Under the pieces are notes generated by a model. That model saw only the letters and a program-made list of their open reading frames with translations, ran no database searches and was not told where the DNA came from. Position numbers and translations under genes: made by a program. DNA of 64,000 nt, taken from Scolanthus callimorphus (Eukaryota > Cnidaria > Anthozoa > Actiniaria > Edwardsiidae). Positions 11,095 through 22,616 of the stretch are shown here, one piece after another; the stretch's first letter is position 1; each line of letters starts with the position of its first letter. The stretch covers positions 23,488,234 to 23,552,233 of the forward strand of contig CM066914.1 in NCBI GenBank assembly GCA_033964015.1, given 5' to 3'.

Positions 11095-14000
11095 TGTTTA
11101 ATCGCTGTCAGATATGCGTTGTGAAAGTGACAAAGTTACAGCTGTAGTACCAATCACCGCGTGTCCCGAAGTCGTCACAAACAGCAAAGGCAAAGGGAGA
11201 TATGCGGATCGTTCCTTGCAAGAGCACAAGTTCCTGCTAACAGAGCTCATTTCTATTAATTCAAATCTTCATACCGCGTGACAAAGCGGATCGTACGATC
11301 ACGGACCAGGGTAAATGGCGCGCGACAAATAGGCTGATACTCCGTCTCTGGCATACCAAACTTTCAGGTTTCTTTACGGCTAACGTGGGTATTTAGTCAT
11401 CTATAGGGCGTGAAGTACTTTGAATATTAGTGCCATATTCAGTCTCCCTTGTTTGTAGCCATTCTGAGGTGAAATAAGGCCTAAATGTAGCTCTTCTTGA
11501 CGCTGGTGTATCACCTATATTTGAATCCCGACGCCATTCAATTTTGCCAGAGCCCGTAGTATTTTGGTCAGTGGTGATTGCGCATGACACTTGAGGTAAA
11601 TGCTCTGGAACTGATTGCGGGCTCATTGTATATTTTGTGGCGTTTGCCTTCTTCTCTTTTCTTTTCTTTCTTATTTGTTTTCCTTCCTTTTTTCCTATGG
11701 CATTTTATGGAATTAGCGCCAATGATGCAAGAATAACACGCCAATCCGGCACTTTTCTCGAGATTTTTAGTTTCATCATTTTCGCTGTGCGTTTTCCGTA
11801 AATACTGTCGCAACGTCGCTCAGCAGATTGTCGAGGACAGGGCATTTTGCAAAATATTTTTCTCCTCAAAGGAAAGCTCAGGACTTTTTAAAGATAATTT
11901 GTATATGTTCTCGTTTATCCTTATGGCATTGTGCAGTATAAAATTGAAAGCCCCAAAGCCTCTATCGAGGGGCAGAGGTGACAGCTCGATCCTCTCCCTC
12001 TCAGCAAAGTAGAAATTGTACTATGAAATATTTGATATCTCTCTGTCATATAACTCTTACTTTCAAATGTGCGAGCCGTGCAATGACGCGCATTACTTGC
12101 ATGCAAACGTTGAAAAATAGCAATTTCAGTTTCCCGCAAGCATCGGAAAGCATAATAAGTTAAAAGTGGTTTCTCTCGAAATGCTCAGCCAAAACGTCCG
12201 AGCCTCGCCTCCCCGCCAAAAGGTCCGTTGGGCGTTTTCCGGGGCAAATCGAATTATTTATCGACGGTCACTTACCAGCTCATGAAAAACGTATCATCTG
12301 TTACATGCCTGTTCTTTTCGGACGTAAAAATGCCGGGAAAACATGCACACTCGCAAAACAGAGGAAGCTATTTGATGCATTTTTACTACAGTTACTATAA
12401 CCCGCGCGTTTTACTAGATTCACAAGCTTGGGGATTCGGCGCTATATACCTTACGGTGCCATGCAAAATGTTATGACTTTTATGGGAATGGTCCATGCAT
12501 CTTTTCCACAATGTTACTATAATCGCGCGCGCTTTACTAGAGCTTTCCCGGTACCAAAAGGGTTCCGGGTGTTCGGGTAAGGGCCCTTTTGCCCAGGGGG
12601 CTACCGCAAAAACGATTTCTTTTCAAGCCTCAAAATCCACGAAAAATCACAAGACACCTTGGCTTCAAGGAAATTTTCATTGTTTTTCACCCAAGTTTTT
12701 TGGGAGCCCAAGAAATTCACGTAAAAGCGTAATTCTGTATGTTAGGGATCGGATTTTTCGGGCCCACGAATTTTTGGGTGTTTGAGAAACGGGTCAAGGT
12801 ACCTTTTCGCTCATTCGTTCTTTCTAATGGTCTGTTTACATTTAATTATGAGCTATCAGAGCCATACCACAAAGATACAAACGTTTGGTGTAGAATATGA
12901 CAATACATTATCTGACGTGAATAAAAAGCTGCTGGGAATGAAAAAGACCTTGTGATTTCCACCGCCCTTCTTGGACACCTTGGTTTAAAATTTAATATCC
13001 ACTCAGACATCCGATTTGTAAAAAGCCAGCCGCGTTTTATTACATATAAATAACAAAAAGTTATTTAATCAGAGATAATTCATTTCGGGAAATCAAATAG
13101 CCACTTCAAATAAATAGGTTTGTAAACAGGATTTACTGATTTGGGACAATTATAATTATAGCGCTCACTCGAATATATATATCACTTAGTTTGTATCCCA
13201 TGCTGGTACCGACTCTTCACACTGGTGTCTTCACAAGGTCCCCTATTAACCTTGGCTCTGAGCTGGCACTAATATAGAACTTATAAAAAAGGTATTCCAA
13301 TAAGGAGTGTAAGAGGTTTGTTAACAGGAAACCAAATAGGATTACTGCGGAGTATTTTCTCTCAGATAGTATCCCCCCGCTAGTAGTGCACAGACTTTGC
13401 TCTCTAACCGCCCAGACCCGTAGCCTGGAGGGGTTCCGGGGGTGCGCAAAGCACCCCCACACGACAAAAAGGTCCACATATTCAGATGGGACAAAAGAGA
13501 ATGTATACTAAATTAAATTAAATGGCCAAAACAGAAGACGGACCACTTTGGGTATAATGCTTGCTTTTTCTAGTGAATTTTGACTAGCGGTTTCTCAATT
13601 TTGAGCTGGCAAATATAGAAGCTCTCTGTAATATTTACCCAAACAAATTCCAGGCTATAAATACAGCAAGAAAAGCAGGTAAATGGCCAGGGAAGAATAT
13701 CAATACTTAATTTCACTTCAATAATTAGTAGGAAGCTTTCGTTGCACCTAGCGCCTGCAAAATAGCCTCCGTATGGAAAACCTGCTATAATTGCATTCAA
13801 AATACTATTTTTATCGTATTTACTTCACGTTTATCCGTTTTAGAAAGCGCGTTGTGCCTTAGTGCCCCCAAGCCATTCAGGGCATATGGCAGAAAAATAA
13901 TCTGTGATTGCTTTTCTATGAATCATAACCCAATAATGACGGGGGGTGTATGGCGAAATTGAGGAAGTATTTCTTTTCTGTTACCCTGTCCTGGGGCTTT

Positions 14001-15686
14001 TTAGGTGTTGATAAGTACTTGCTCCTCTAACGGTCTTTGAGGTTCGAGAAATCGACCATCTAGCTCTGGGGTGACCATGAAAGCAACACTACAGGTAGGT
14101 GGTGCATTCTGTACGAAAATTTACTTTTTTTTTCTTTGTGTCTATAGTGGTATCGTATATATTTTGTATCATAGTGGCCTTGACAGCTATACTAGTTTAG
14201 TTGGTTTTAGCGTATATATAAGTGAAAAAGAGCCCCGGAGAGGTTTAGGCTAAACCATCAATCATTTGCAACCTTGTCTACCGCTAACTAGCTTTCTGCC
14301 TGTCGGATTGAGTGGAGCTATCAGGGCTTGTCTATTACTGCATGCAATTGTCACAATTCTGCGAATTCTACGCCAACTGTCGACAAACTGCTTCCATCAA
14401 TCAAACGAGTGAACAGCTCTGGGTGATTTCACGTAGGCTTTCAGAGGTTTTTGAACTAAAAGGGATAGTAGGCTTCAAAACCAAATTTTTCACCATAACA
14501 TGCAAACGAAACTTTAAAAAAAATGGCCAGCACCTGTCTTTAAAAGGTTTGATAGGGATCGTAGGGATTCGCAATATTACGGTATTCGAACAAATTTGCC
14601 TCGGTACGGTAAAACTGCTGAAAAGACGCCTATTCCGATATTCTAACTCCGCTCGGTATGCGGGATTTGACTTTATAACTGACGCGGTTTTTCGGGAAAG
14701 CAATCTGAAATGACGGTTTGTCTGCGGTGACCGGTATTTTATAGAGCTGTGAACAACAATTTCTTTTTGGTCGTGTTGAAGTTATACCATGCGAAACATT
14801 CTGCGTTTGTCTTCCTGAACCAGTTTACAGTAATTACACGTTCAATGAAAATGCAATGATTATAATAGTGGTGCGAATTCTAGACACGATATCGCGGTAT
14901 TTCTTGGACACGAGATTACGGTATTCGAGGGTCCCCTATGCCCCCTCCTCAGAAGCCAAATCGCAAGTCTGGCGTTCGGAAAATGTAACGTGGGAGTTCA
15001 CAGAATTATGAAAATCGCAGTAAGCAATATATAAAGGTAACAATATGGAGATGAAGAATGCATTTAGTCACTGGTCCGACTGGTCGCCGGTGACCGAACC
15101 CCATTCACTCTTCTGAAAACCGTAGAATGATTACTAGCCGTGCGAAGAGCGTTAGGGTTTTGGACAAAAGTGTGTTGTGTTTTCCCATTTTTGGCCAGCC
15201 TGTCAACACAGCAGTCGCTTTCCAATTCCTTCCCTGAAAAATTTTCTGAAAGGGAGACGCCTTCCTTTCCGGTTTTGTTAGGGGGAACAGACTGGGAGAA
15301 CCGCCCACATTATTTCTCTCGAAAGAAATATCCTGGAAAATACGAGAAAAACAATGTAGATGCCACACTTTTCGGCCAATCTCCACCCCTTGGAGCCCCT
15401 TTGTATCTTTATCTTTGCATATTTTTTGCTTATTTTACATGCTTGTATATTTTTCTTCGGGACCTCAGTAATTCCCTGCCATGACAGCAAAATTTATAAA
15501 TACAAAAATAGAATAAATAAGTAAAAGAAAAAATATATATTGTATTTGGGGCAGTCAGGAGGGGGGGGGGGCAGTAAAATATTGTTCGGCTTCAATCTGT
15601 CTTTTCAAAAAAAAACCTCTCGAATAGCCATTAAAATTTGGTCTTCGCACACTTTAGACATATGTTCGCCAACTAAACACTTTTGC
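11095..15686. other. gene-free stretch between the SCAP-like gene and the secreted-protein gene
   Basis: No frame here could be tied to a family or to a consistent splice chain. The longest plus frame, 14312-14713 (133 codons), is paired with an antisense frame of 100 codons and lacks low-complexity or domain features. The frames at 15105-15490 overlap on both strands inside sequence that looks repetitive. The bases just upstream of 11094 (start of SCAP exon A) must hold its promoter, but no specific element was identified. Confidence 0.4.
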
Positions 15687-17094
15687 ATGAATCAAAATCG
15701 TCAGGCAATCATCTTCCAATTCCAGGTACTGGTGTTTGCAATGGCGGCGATCACGCCTGGCGCCTTAATAGGATCCGTGCCACCAGGAGGGCTGAGAAGA
15801 AACCAGGACGATTTTGTATTGGCTAAGAGATACAGCAAGGCATTCCTTAGGCACCCATATGGTAATGAAATGGAGGAGACGGAGACTTCATTTGCGCCAC
15901 CAACGATCACCACCACAGCTCCCCCAACTACCACTGCCCCAGGAGCACCGACAACTACCACCACAGCTCCCCCAACCACTGCCGCAACACAAACCTCCAC
16001 GCAAGCAACAACGCAGCCTATCACCACTACCCCGCGAACAATGCCCACTACTCCATCCAATGCGAAAGGGCCACACCCTTGTACATGTAGTCACGCTAAA
16101 GAGACAACAGAAATGACCGATGCGCAGGGTAGGAAAGTGATCTGCAAGTTTCCAAGCAACGAGGAGTTGAAGCAGAAGCTCCAAAAAGTAGGTGGATACA
16201 ATCGTTACTACATGGCGATCACTCTTGAAGAAGCCAAAGAAAACTTTGTAGATCTCCTTCAAATTCCTTGCTGGAAAAAGAAATCTGAAGAATGTGGTTG
16301 TAAGAAGGGAAAGAAAAATCCTCGCAGCAAAGGGCGTGGGAAGAAAAGTGGGCGTGGGCGAAAGATTGGCCACGATCGGAATCATCAAGGTAAAACGGTG
16401 GATGGGCGCCTTGCGCAACGAGATGACGTCAGCGACGAGAGTAACAATGACGTACCCGAGATCAGGTGCCGTGAAGCCGGGCCAGTAAATGATGGAAGTG
16501 GGAGACTAATCTTTGTCCAGCATGCCAGAACGTGACAGAACTCTCCGAAGATCTGTTTCCACGCTACGTAAACGAGCTGCTTTGCTCTAATGACACCACA
16601 GCACCCCCACCATCGTGTTCTCTGAACGGTTATCCGATAGGGACGTGCAAGCAAGGTCAAATGGTGGCCGAGTTCTTGATGAAGACGGATAATGAGTTGG
16701 TGACGAATAGTGACACATTAGAGGAATACAGGGCCACGTACAAGTATGTGACACGAACCATCCGTACTTGCTGTGAGTGCGTAGGTAAGAGCTGTTGATT
16801 TATGCAATGCATTCAAGGGTGGGTGTAAGTGTTATTTTCGTAAAAAAAAATAAAGAAAAATAAGGTCTGCTCCTCATCTGTAAGCCCCCCTCCCCCCGTT
16901 CCCCCGTTCAAACCGTTATTCCTCATGAGTTTTCCATTTACAGAAAGCAAATATTAACTTTTGATGAAGTTTGTGTAGTCTTTAAAAAGGAAGGGGAAGA
17001 CACCTCGATATTTTCCCAAAAAAATCCAGCTTCTGGTGGTTACCTATTTCTTTTGAAACAGTTTTTCATGTTTTTTATCTTGACAGCCCTGTGA
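15687..17094 (+). CDS. predicted secreted protein: Thr/Pro stem, basic linker and cysteine-rich C-terminal domain
   Basis: I do not recognise this gene. Proposed exons are 15687-16389, 16521-16784 and 17087-17094, giving 324 residues. The first join (donor AAG|GTAAAA, acceptor TTTGTCCAG) restores phase exactly, and the second (GTAAGA to CTTGACAG) adds two residues and a stop. Residues 1-28 look like a signal peptide. Residues 69-125 are a Thr/Pro-rich, probably O-glycosylated stretch. Cysteines at about 132, 134, 153, 195, 203 and 205 form a first cluster. Residues 206-230 are Lys/Arg/Gly-rich with possible furin-type sites such as RGRK. The C-terminal part (235-324) has seven cysteines, a FPRYVNELLC motif and ends CCEC plus three residues. 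That spacing recalls cystine-knot ligands (IL-17, Trunk or Spaetzle types), but this is inference. A pro-protein releasing a small ligand is plausible. An alternative start lies in an upstream exon ending at the TTCCAG near 15725. Confidence 0.6.
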
Positions 17095-17417
17095 GCTTGA
17101 GTATCCGCCTCAGAAAGAACGTTCCCGCGACCACTTGCAAGACTGATGAATGCGCATAAAAAATTATACCAGGCTTGGCAAGGATTTGTTGTGGAGCTTC
17201 ACTACACATTACTAAATATAAAAAAAATAGGATATCAAGTAAATACTTTGTTGTTATTGTTGTCAGCTATATTTAGAACCTATGCTTTTCTTTCATGGGA
17301 TTTGATGCTGAAAATTGCCATTTTTTTAGTCTTTCTCTTTGATCTTATGCAGTTATGATCAGACTTTAATAGAAGACAAAATCGGCTAACGCTGTTTGCA
17401 TCTTGTTTCCGCCCAAT

Positions 17418-17690
17418 TCAGATCATGTGATGATTCCTTGGTTACAAAGGCCATGTTCGAATTACGCTCCAATGCCTACAAACAATAACCTCAAGTCGAG
17501 GCTTTCTTCTGAAATTACTGTAAATGTATTAGAACCTGGAGAAAGCCTCGATTCGAAGCTTTTGTCTTGTGAGCATCGGAGCGTGGGCTATTGTCAATTG
17601 TCATGTTATACTCACTCGACCGAGTGCACGAGTGTATGTGCAGAACTAACAAAAGTATCCACCCAAAGGAATCATCACATGATGAATTAT
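17418..17690. repeat. foldback element, CAATTCAGATCATGTG family
   Basis: CAATTCAGATCATGTGATGA at the left is matched by ATCCACCCAAAGGAATCATC and CACATGATG at the right. A shorter copy of the same family is at 33847-33971 in a CDV3 intron, where both ends and the GTTAGTTCTGCACATACACT interior are shared. The 134-codon open frame here is a by-product of the repeat. Confidence 0.55.
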
Positions 17691-17848
17691 CATGATTGGT
17701 TCACTTGTAGGACGGCGAGGGGAAAAAGAAATATAGTGACGGAATCAGCGAGGGCGCAAAGCTGTAATAGTCGTAGTAGGCAGTTGAGTGGAAATGACAT
17801 TTGGTGATTCGTTTCTATTAATAATGAGCAATTGATGAATTCCGCTGA

Positions 17849-17952
17849 GTATGATGTGGAGAGTTATTCAGATCGAGGGGAGTGTTATCCATCGAGGCCG
17901 AAGGCGGAGGTGGATAACACCCCCGAGATCTGAATAATTTTCCACATCATAC
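17849..17952. repeat. near-perfect hairpin (about 104 bp)
   Basis: GTATGATGTGGAGAGTTATT is mirrored by AATAATTTTCCACATCATAC, and the arms continue through CAGATC(T)CGGGGGTGTTATCC to a small loop around GGCCGAAGGCGG. It could fold into one long stem. Confidence 0.75.
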
Positions 17953-18398
17953 GAAAGCTGCCACTCAATTCAAACTTTTAATTGTTTTATTATTAATTCA
18001 AAATGAAACTCCCCACCGCGCCTTACTTCCTACTGGTGCGCTGTCTGCGGACGCCTAGTACAAGGGCGTGACGTCACGCGTGCAATAATTTTTCAACTTA
18101 TCCAATCTTTGACGTCGTCGATGGAATAAGTCACTCGCCTTTAAAATCAAGAATTCGCCGGTGGCGCTCAACCAATCAGAAGCGGGAAACTATATCTTAA
18201 TGAATAATCAATTCGACTGCAGTTAGTTCTGGCAAACTTTTTCAGTATGAAAAAAAAAAACTTTTAGCCGTTACTTTCCATTGCATTTTAGCTAAGTTTT
18301 ACACGGGTTCCGTGTTCATTTTGTGCTCCGAAATATCTAAAGTCGCCGGTGTACTAGCCCTTCCTCGTTTCCCTTGAAACTTTCCTCCTCATTTTCTC

Positions 18399-18602
18399 TA
18401 GACTGCTTGCAGCCCCTTCTTCGGCGAACGTCCGTAAATCGAGAAAAATGTTTTTCCCGCGGTGCGCTTCGATTTGTTTAAGTTTCTCAGGAGAGGGAGA
18501 GACGCGCCACGGGGGGGAAACAAATTGAAGTGCGGCCGCGGGTAAAAAAATATTTTTCTCGATTTACGGACGTTTGCCGAAGAAGGGGCTGCAAGCAGTC
18601 TA
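18399..18602. mobile_element. foldback element, TAGACTGCTTGCAGCCC family
   Basis: The left arm TAGACTGCTTGCAGCCCCTT and the right arm are inverted and extend about 60 bases each (through TTACGGACGTT and TTTTTCTCGATTT). A poly-G run sits in the middle. Single ends of the same family occur at 39237-39293 and 50968-51022 without a partner arm. Confidence 0.75.
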
Positions 18603-19477
18603 CATTTTCTCTTGGAAAAAATAAATTCCGCCTGATCTCAGGCTACATGCACTGGCATGGTGTACACTTTGAGTCGAGTCGTGTGTGGGCTTCCTGTGGT
18701 ATAACGCGCGGTCAACCTGGGATCGATTGCGTGACGTAACCCTGTTTATCTGGGCGTACAAAGACGATCGAACATCAGAAGCAATGGAGCTGTACTAGCA
18801 GCTGAAAAGAGCTAGAATCACACCGTCTTTTTATTTGTATTTGGATGAACTGGTGTAGTGAGTAAACAGAAGGGGTGTATTTTCATTTCCATTCAAAGGT
18901 GAGGTATTAATTTCGATCTTAGTGCTTTAATCTCGATGCCAACTCCTGTGTTTTGTCGGACGAGACCACGGACGAGGAAGTTAACATGGGTTTCAGAAGC
19001 TTTCAGAATGGTTTGACTTAGAACTTTTGGTTTATTATAGCAATAACTAGAAGACAGTTATGAATAGCCCGAACATTTGCTGCTTATTTTGTTAGGAAAT
19101 CAAATTACTCTGACCAAGGTCTTCGCATAGCAGTTGCAGCAAAAAGTGCCATTCCTGATGCAATGTTTTTCATTTGAAAATCCACCTGAGCTGGGATGTT
19201 CTGCAGGTGATCTTATTTTATGATGACTGCAGTGTGCAGTGGAAATATTATTTTTTTATAAGCAGAACAAGTATTATCTTCTTGGAAACGTAAAATTATC
19301 AAATGTTTACCCAAACATACATAAACATGTGCATAAACAGAGGTCAGGGGAATACAGGACTCAGTATTCCATCCTCATTTAAGACCTGATCCACAGGTAT
19401 CTGGATATTTTTGAAAACAGAGCTTTTCTACTCTTACACCTATTTGGAGTGCACTTTTGCAATTATACTCCGTATAC

Positions 19478-20740
19478 CAGGGGCAAATTAGATGGGGCGT
19501 GATACTAGATATGGTAACGTGTCACATCAAATTGGTTTATCAATCTATTTTAGAAACTGCATCCCACGAGATCCCGCAGCAATCAGCCAATGAGCGCCCG
19601 GGAACAACTAGCCAATGAGAATGCAGCACTTTCTCTGCCTTCGCGCCTTTTCAAAGTTTGCGAAGGGAGATGCAATCCACTCTTCTTTCATGTTCTTTTG
19701 CGCTAGTTTTAACAAAGATTTGGACTTAAAAGTAGATGAGAATCCAGCTAGTCATCTGAATCGAATGATCTTTAGAGACCATGAAAGCGATTGAGATGGA
19801 TGGAATGGAGGAATCTTGCAGTGAGGAAGACGGAACTGACTGTTTGAAAAAGTAGTATTACGAGCAGGCGGCAAATCTTCACGACAAAATTCACGACAAC
19901 ACAAGAAAAGAGAGGAAATCACAACAAACTGGGGAAGAAATTACATTGTAACATCAGAGCTAATGAGCTCTTCTGAAAGAACTAAACAAGCGGGAAAAAC
20001 TCCCCTGCAGGTTTCTTCGTGGGTTGTTTCATTACATTGCTAAAATGATTTTTTGATTCAGATGACTTGCTTCATTGAATCTAAACTAAAATATCAGAAG
20101 AGTGTTCTAGTTTTAAGATTCTCCTATGCTTGTAAAGGTTTCCATTGGAGTTCAAATAAGATCTCATTGCCATGAATCATCCAGTTAATTCTCACTATCT
20201 GCATAAACTCACGAGCAAATCATTATTTATGACAGCCTTCACGTCCTAAGCCTTTCTGTGACAATTTTTGTGTGACAACCTTTTTTATTTCACAAAAGAC
20301 AGACTGCAAAAGACTGATCAGTTTTGCATGGAAGTCCAGGGTTTTTAGTTTCTCTCACTTACTTGGCTGAGCATTAAACATTTTTCTTCTCCACAGTTTC
20401 CCACTTCTTCGTCCGCGTTTGCTTTCGGAGTGTGTTGTTGTTCAAGTGAAAAGCCGCTTTTTAACCCTAGAAAATGTCATTTTCTGTCTTTCTCTTTTAG
20501 GGATACATGATCATTGTTGTATGTGTTTCAAGTTACAGATGTCAGAAGTCAATACTATAGTAAACAAAATACAAAAAGTTGTAGATCACAACCGCCGCCA
20601 TCTTTGGTTTTTTTCAAGCGGACGTTGGAGGAAACAGATCCCGTTATCCCGCAGGATCTAATCTAAAAATAGATTGATAAACCAATTCGATGTGACACAT
20701 TACAGTATCAAAGAGTCACGCCCCATCTAATTTGCCCCTG
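19478..20740. mobile_element. 1.26-kb non-autonomous DNA element with long inverted ends
   Basis: The left end CAGGGGCAAATTAGATGGGG is mirrored at the right end, and similarity continues for about 75 bases through TTGGTTTATCAATCTATTTT. The interior has no intact transposase; short frames such as the one near 19780-19855 end quickly. The element is probably a deletion derivative of a larger transposon. Confidence 0.7.
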
Positions 20741-20756
20741 CTGTAATACCCCATAT

Positions 20757-20915
20757 TCAGTTGATTTCGACGTTTTTTTCAGACATTGAAATTTCCAGAG
20801 GGAGGTGAGGGGTAAGAAAATTTATGTGCGGAAATTCCAGAGGGGTGGGGTTAACAACCAGGCACCAAAATCGGAAATTCCAGAGAGGTGGGGGGGGGGG
20901 GGGGGGGGGAACACA
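20757..20915. repeat. GGAAATTCCAGAGGGG unit cluster
   Basis: Three spaced copies of (G)AAATT(T)CCAGAG(G)GG with a following poly-G run occur here. The same unit fills the interior of the TGTGTGGTTCC elements at 5585 and 40567. No clear terminal repeats were seen, so this is probably a decayed relative. Confidence 0.5.
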
Positions 20916-21119
20916 CATTGTTTTCTTGGTGCTTTTATTCTGGTTATGTGACTGTGTAGCCAGCAAAGCCTCTTTCAGAGCATACATATGTAAAAATGCA
21001 TAATTCATTGCACAACAGTGACACCACATTTCTAAGATGGCAGCATCCGTGAAATTCAAATGAGAATGTCATCAAAGTGAAATGAGTCGCATAAGATAGG
21101 TCCATGTATTATAATTATT

Positions 21120-21352
21120 TTAAAGAGCCTCTGTCAGCCTCCATTTTGTCAGCCTAGCAACATACCGTGACAGAGAAAGCATCCATTTCCATCGGCTGAT
21201 TTAGGGAATGTAGTGCAATATTTGAGATTGAATTTGATAAATCAATAATAAACTTCGTTTATAGAAGACTATTGCAAGATTTGTACACGTTATTCATGGT
21301 CTGATATTGACTGAAAACAATAACAAGGAGTGGCTGACTAGGGCTCTTTAAA
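21120..21352. mobile_element. 233-bp MITE, TTAAAGAGCC family, copy 1
   Basis: It begins TTAAAGAGCCTCTGTCAG and ends CTGACTAGGGCTCTTTAA. A copy in the same orientation at 31883-32116 shares long internal blocks, including AAGCATCCATTTCCATCGGC and ACAATAACAA.GGAGTGGCTG. Confidence 0.8.
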
Positions 21353-21762
21353 CCTTATGAAGAATAAAACACAAATACAATATTTTCAATTATTATTAAT
21401 ACATTATTAAGAAAATCAATAATTATCTGGCAAAAACTGATTTTTATTTATTATTTATTTAACATTACTACAAAACCCTCATAAGATCTAGTCTGTCAGA
21501 ATTCACCCAGTTTTGTATCAAAATGAATGACACTAAGGTGGACTCCAGAAGTGTATCAGTGATTTTTTGTATGTTCGATATTTAGGATTTTATTGCTTTT
21601 CAGAAGGCCATGCAACTAATAAATACAAAAGTGTCTAAAGAAATGAAAAGTTAAAAAAGTAATTTACAAAATGCCTGAGTTTTAAATATCAACCTAAAAA
21701 TATCATATCTGTGTTCTACTTTTCAAAAGCTTTAAAATGATGTAAAATAAAATGTACCTATC

Positions 21763-22450
21763 TTAAGGTTACGGACTACCTTCGATGTGCTTTTTGGTTA
21801 AAATGGCATAATTTCACGAAAAAATGGTCGCACCTTTACAAGTGATACCTCATTTTAAAGCTGATATCCTGGCTAAGCTATGATATATAATTTCATCTAC
21901 TTTTACAAAACAAGTTTTTTATGGAGTTCCCTTTCCGGTGCATCAGTTCAGCTTTTTAGAGTTCAAACCTCGCGCATATTTGTTATTATCGTCCCCATAT
22001 TAGCGTTGACTAAGACGTGTTTTAAAAAAACCGTATCAGGGATTTTGAAAATTCGATCTCCTTTTCAAGTTATGATTTTTTAGAGATTTTTTAAAATTTG
22101 TTATAAAAAAAACGAAGAGGAGACACAAAATTTGCTCTAAAATCGGCTCTTTTTAACATTTCAAAAATCTCCGCCACGGTTTTTAGAACACATCTAAGCC
22201 CATAAAATGTTGTCAAAGAACGAAAGCATCGTAAATCCGCGTGCGTGGAGCTCTCGAAACGTGACCCGATGCATCGGAAAAGAACCTCCCTAAAAATATA
22301 TATATTTTACCAAATTGAAGAAATAAACTATTCATAGTCGAGGAGAAGAAATAAGCTTTAAAAGAGGTATCACTTGTCAAGATGCGACTTTTTGTCGCGA
22401 AATTGTGGCATTTTAACGAAAACTACCACGAAGGTAGTCCGTAACCTTAA
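21763..22450. mobile_element. piggyBac-like MITE with TTAA ends
   Basis: The left end TTAAGGTTACGGACTACCTT is mirrored by the right end ending CCGTAACCTTAA. Inverted similarity continues for roughly 90 bases, through TTAAAATGGCATAATTTC and AAGTGATACCTC. TTAA at both outer edges is the target site used by piggyBac elements. The element ends about 150 bp upstream of the splice acceptor of the CaaX coiled-coil gene. Confidence 0.75.
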
Positions 22451-22616
22451 AAGCAGACGAAATTACAACAATTTTTGCAAAAGAGTCCTTGGACCTTTCC
22501 CCATGCCTTAATTGAAATAATGAACATTAATAATGATCTGAAATATTAATAATGATAAGAACTGTTCAAACTAACCTAACCTATCTTTTTTGTTTTCAGG
22601 TAAAAGTGGGATCAGT

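Noticed and set aside
14312..14713. 133-codon plus frame with a 100-codon antisense frame
   Set aside because: Open on both strands with no domain, start context or splice partners; likely chance.
15701..16418. Antisense frames of 119 and 176 codons across the secreted-protein gene
   Set aside because: They mirror the Thr/Pro repeat as Val/Gly or Cys/Ser runs; shadows of the plus-strand gene.
16390..16520. Continuous reading of the secreted protein to a stop at 16535
   Set aside because: The tail after 16389 loses the cysteine pattern; a phase-perfect intron to 16521 restores it, so the read-through is treated as intronic.
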